From Sphingopyxis sp. (GTDB lineage Bacteria; Pseudomonadota; Alphaproteobacteria; Sphingomonadales; Sphingomonadaceae), in assembly GCF_019459305.1 (NCBI RefSeq), contig NZ_JAIBES010000011.1, positions 1-38,979 of the forward strand: a DNA stretch of 38,979 nt, read 5' to 3'. Position numbers and translations under genes: made by a program. Position 1 is the stretch's first letter. Each line of letters starts with the position of its first letter. Of the stretch, positions 38,076 through 38,979 are shown piece after piece. The notes under the pieces were generated by a model. That model saw nothing but the letters and a program-made list of their open reading frames with translations. It did not search any database and was not told where the DNA came from.

Positions 38076-38979
38076 ATGAACGACCAACGCAAAGTCAAGC
38101 GCCCGCCCTCGCTCCTCGAACGCGCAGCCGATATGTTCGGCCTCGATCCCGCCGCCAATGCGCCGACGATCGACGTGTCGAGCCTGCCGCCCGAAGCGCC
38201 GAAAAGGGCGAAGAAGGTCAAGGCGGAACCCGTCGCCGAAGTTTTACCGCCCGAAAGCGCCCATCCCGTCGCCGAGGCCGCACCGACGATCGAAACCGTA
38301 CCGACGCCCAAGTCTTCGCCGCGCAAGGAGATCGCCAAGGCGGCGCCCGCGATCGTGCCGGCGCGGCAGGGGACGATCGACCGCGAGCGCCTTGCGGCGC
38401 GCGGGATGATCGTGCCGGGTACCCCGGTCACGGGCATTTCCGAAGAATATCGCATCGTGAAGCGCGAGCTGATCCGCAATTTCGGTGGCGTCGGCAATCG
38501 CCCGATCCTGCCGCGCGGCCACCGCGTGCTGATCGCGTCGGCGAACCCGGGCGAGGGCAAGACCTTCTCCGCGGTCAACCTCGCACTCAGCCTGGCGGTC
38601 GAGGCCGACCATGACGTGCTGCTGATCGACGCCGACATTGCCAAGCCGAGCGTGCTCGAAGCCTTGGGGCTGGAGGATGGTCCGGGGCTGATGGACGCGC
38701 TCGCCGATGCGCATTTGCCGCTGGGCGACTGCCTGATCCAGACCGATATTCCGGGGCTGAAGGTCATGCCCGCGGGGGCCGGGCATATGCACGACACCGA
38801 ACTGCTCGCGTCGGCGCGCACCGATGCGTTGCTGGCGCAGCTCGAACAGGGCGTCCCGGGCCGCATCCTGATCATCGATTCGCCGCCAGTGCTGGCGGCG
38901 TCGCCCGCCCCAGTGCTGGCGGGGCATGTGGGGCAGACGATCAAGGTCGTGCGCGGCGACGAAACATTGGAATACCCCC
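38076..38979 (+). CDS. XrtA-associated tyrosine-protein kinase (BY-kinase), partial
   Basis: The open frame runs off the right edge after 301 codons. An N-terminal region of about 120 residues, rich in Pro, Ala, Lys and Glu, has no recognisable domain. The kinase domain follows: EEYRIVKRELIRNF, Walker A SANPGEGKT (155-163, Lys162), Walker A' LLIDAD (Asp185 and Asp187) and Walker B ILIIDSPP (Asp268). The tyrosine cluster would lie beyond the end. These cytoplasmic kinases autophosphorylate and cycle with the chain-length determinant upstream. GGGGGA 7 bases before ATG 38076 supports the start. The last residues, encoded by TACCCCC, do not look family-like and may be edge artefact. Confidence 0.93.
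   Translation, partial: MNDQRKVKRPPSLLERAADMFGLDPAANAPTIDVSSLPPEAPKRAKKVKAEPVAEVLPPESAHPVAEAAPTIETVPTPKSSPRKEIAKAAPAIVPARQGTIDRERLAARGMIVPGTPVTGISEEYRIVKRELIRNFGGVGNRPILPRGHRVLIASANPGEGKTFSAVNLALSLAVEADHDVLLIDADIAKPSVLEALGLEDGPGLMDALADAHLPLGDCLIQTDIPGLKVMPAGAGHMHDTELLASARTDALLAQLEQGVPGRILIIDSPPVLAASPAPVLAGHVGQTIKVVRGDETLEYP

Noticed and set aside
29871..38979. Presence of the exosortase gene xrtA or PEP-CTERM targets
   Set aside because: Searched for by eye among the frames of this region; no multi-helix exosortase or PEP-CTERM tail was found, so the assignment rests on the associated genes only.

Overview
The window looks like GC-rich chromosomal DNA of an alphaproteobacterium of the Sphingomonadaceae, Sphingopyxis-like in feel, although the genus is not proven. 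Three things suggest this. The envelope gene cluster runs bamA-ompH-fabZ without lpxD, lpxA or lpxB. The L31 ribosomal protein is the cysteine-free type. There is also an exosortase A (XrtA)-type polysaccharide locus of the sphingomonad kind. The window is 38,979 bases, about a fosmid insert. It starts with a 35-base tract of C (one G) and ends in CCCCC, so the extreme ends may be technical rather than biological. I see no tRNA, rRNA, CRISPR array, transposase or phage gene. No gene-free stretch exceeds 300 bases.

Layout. (1) 61-7991, plus strand: uppS-cdsA-dxr-rseP-bamA-ompH-fabZ, nearly all overlapping or a few bases apart, then rpmE. This is isoprenoid, phospholipid and fatty-acid precursor supply plus outer-membrane protein assembly. 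(2) 8004-9476, minus: a lone glycerol kinase. (3) 9546-12537: a reactive-sulfur module. A persulfide dioxygenase gene is divergent from a BigR/SqrR-type ArsR repressor, which is followed by three translationally coupled genes (rhodanese with membrane tail, DoxX-like protein, TSUP exporter). The shared control region holds a perfectly symmetric composite operator over two divergent promoters. (4) 12542-15980: RhlE-type RNA helicase with a structured leader, then an MHS-family transporter broken by one in-frame TAA. (5) 16040-18069: two alpha/beta hydrolases whose 3' ends overlap by 50 bases, and a small membrane protein. (6) 18197-22231, minus: M20 hydrolase-astA-astB-rlpA, part of the arginine succinyltransferase pathway. 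(7) 22340-29760: WYL-like small protein, malate synthase G, an unusual GMC oxidoreductase, a tRNA-hydroxylase-type rhodanese, a methyltransferase and thioredoxin reductase. (8) 29871-38979: an XrtA-associated locus. Hydrolase 1, hydrolase 2, an acyl carrier protein and a GNAT-like acyltransferase lie on the minus strand. An AMP-dependent ligase and a PLP decarboxylase follow on the plus strand, then the export lipoprotein, chain-length determinant and tyrosine autokinase, the last cut by the window end. The exosortase gene itself is not in the window.

The junctions between operons carry several kinds of large imperfect palindromes. Two copies of one family sit at 14167-14244 and 27231-27311. 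A second type is at 34287-34370, a third at 31350-31428, and hairpin clusters lie at 24968-25137 and 29771-29883. Candidate promoters share the form TTGCYA, 16-17 bases, then a weak -10 that often begins CAT. The parts I consider most interesting are the sulfur-sensing control region with a probably leaderless repressor mRNA, the nonsense-interrupted transporter, the M20 enzyme placed where a desuccinylase would be expected, and the poorly understood acyl-transfer chemistry implied by the XrtA-associated genes.
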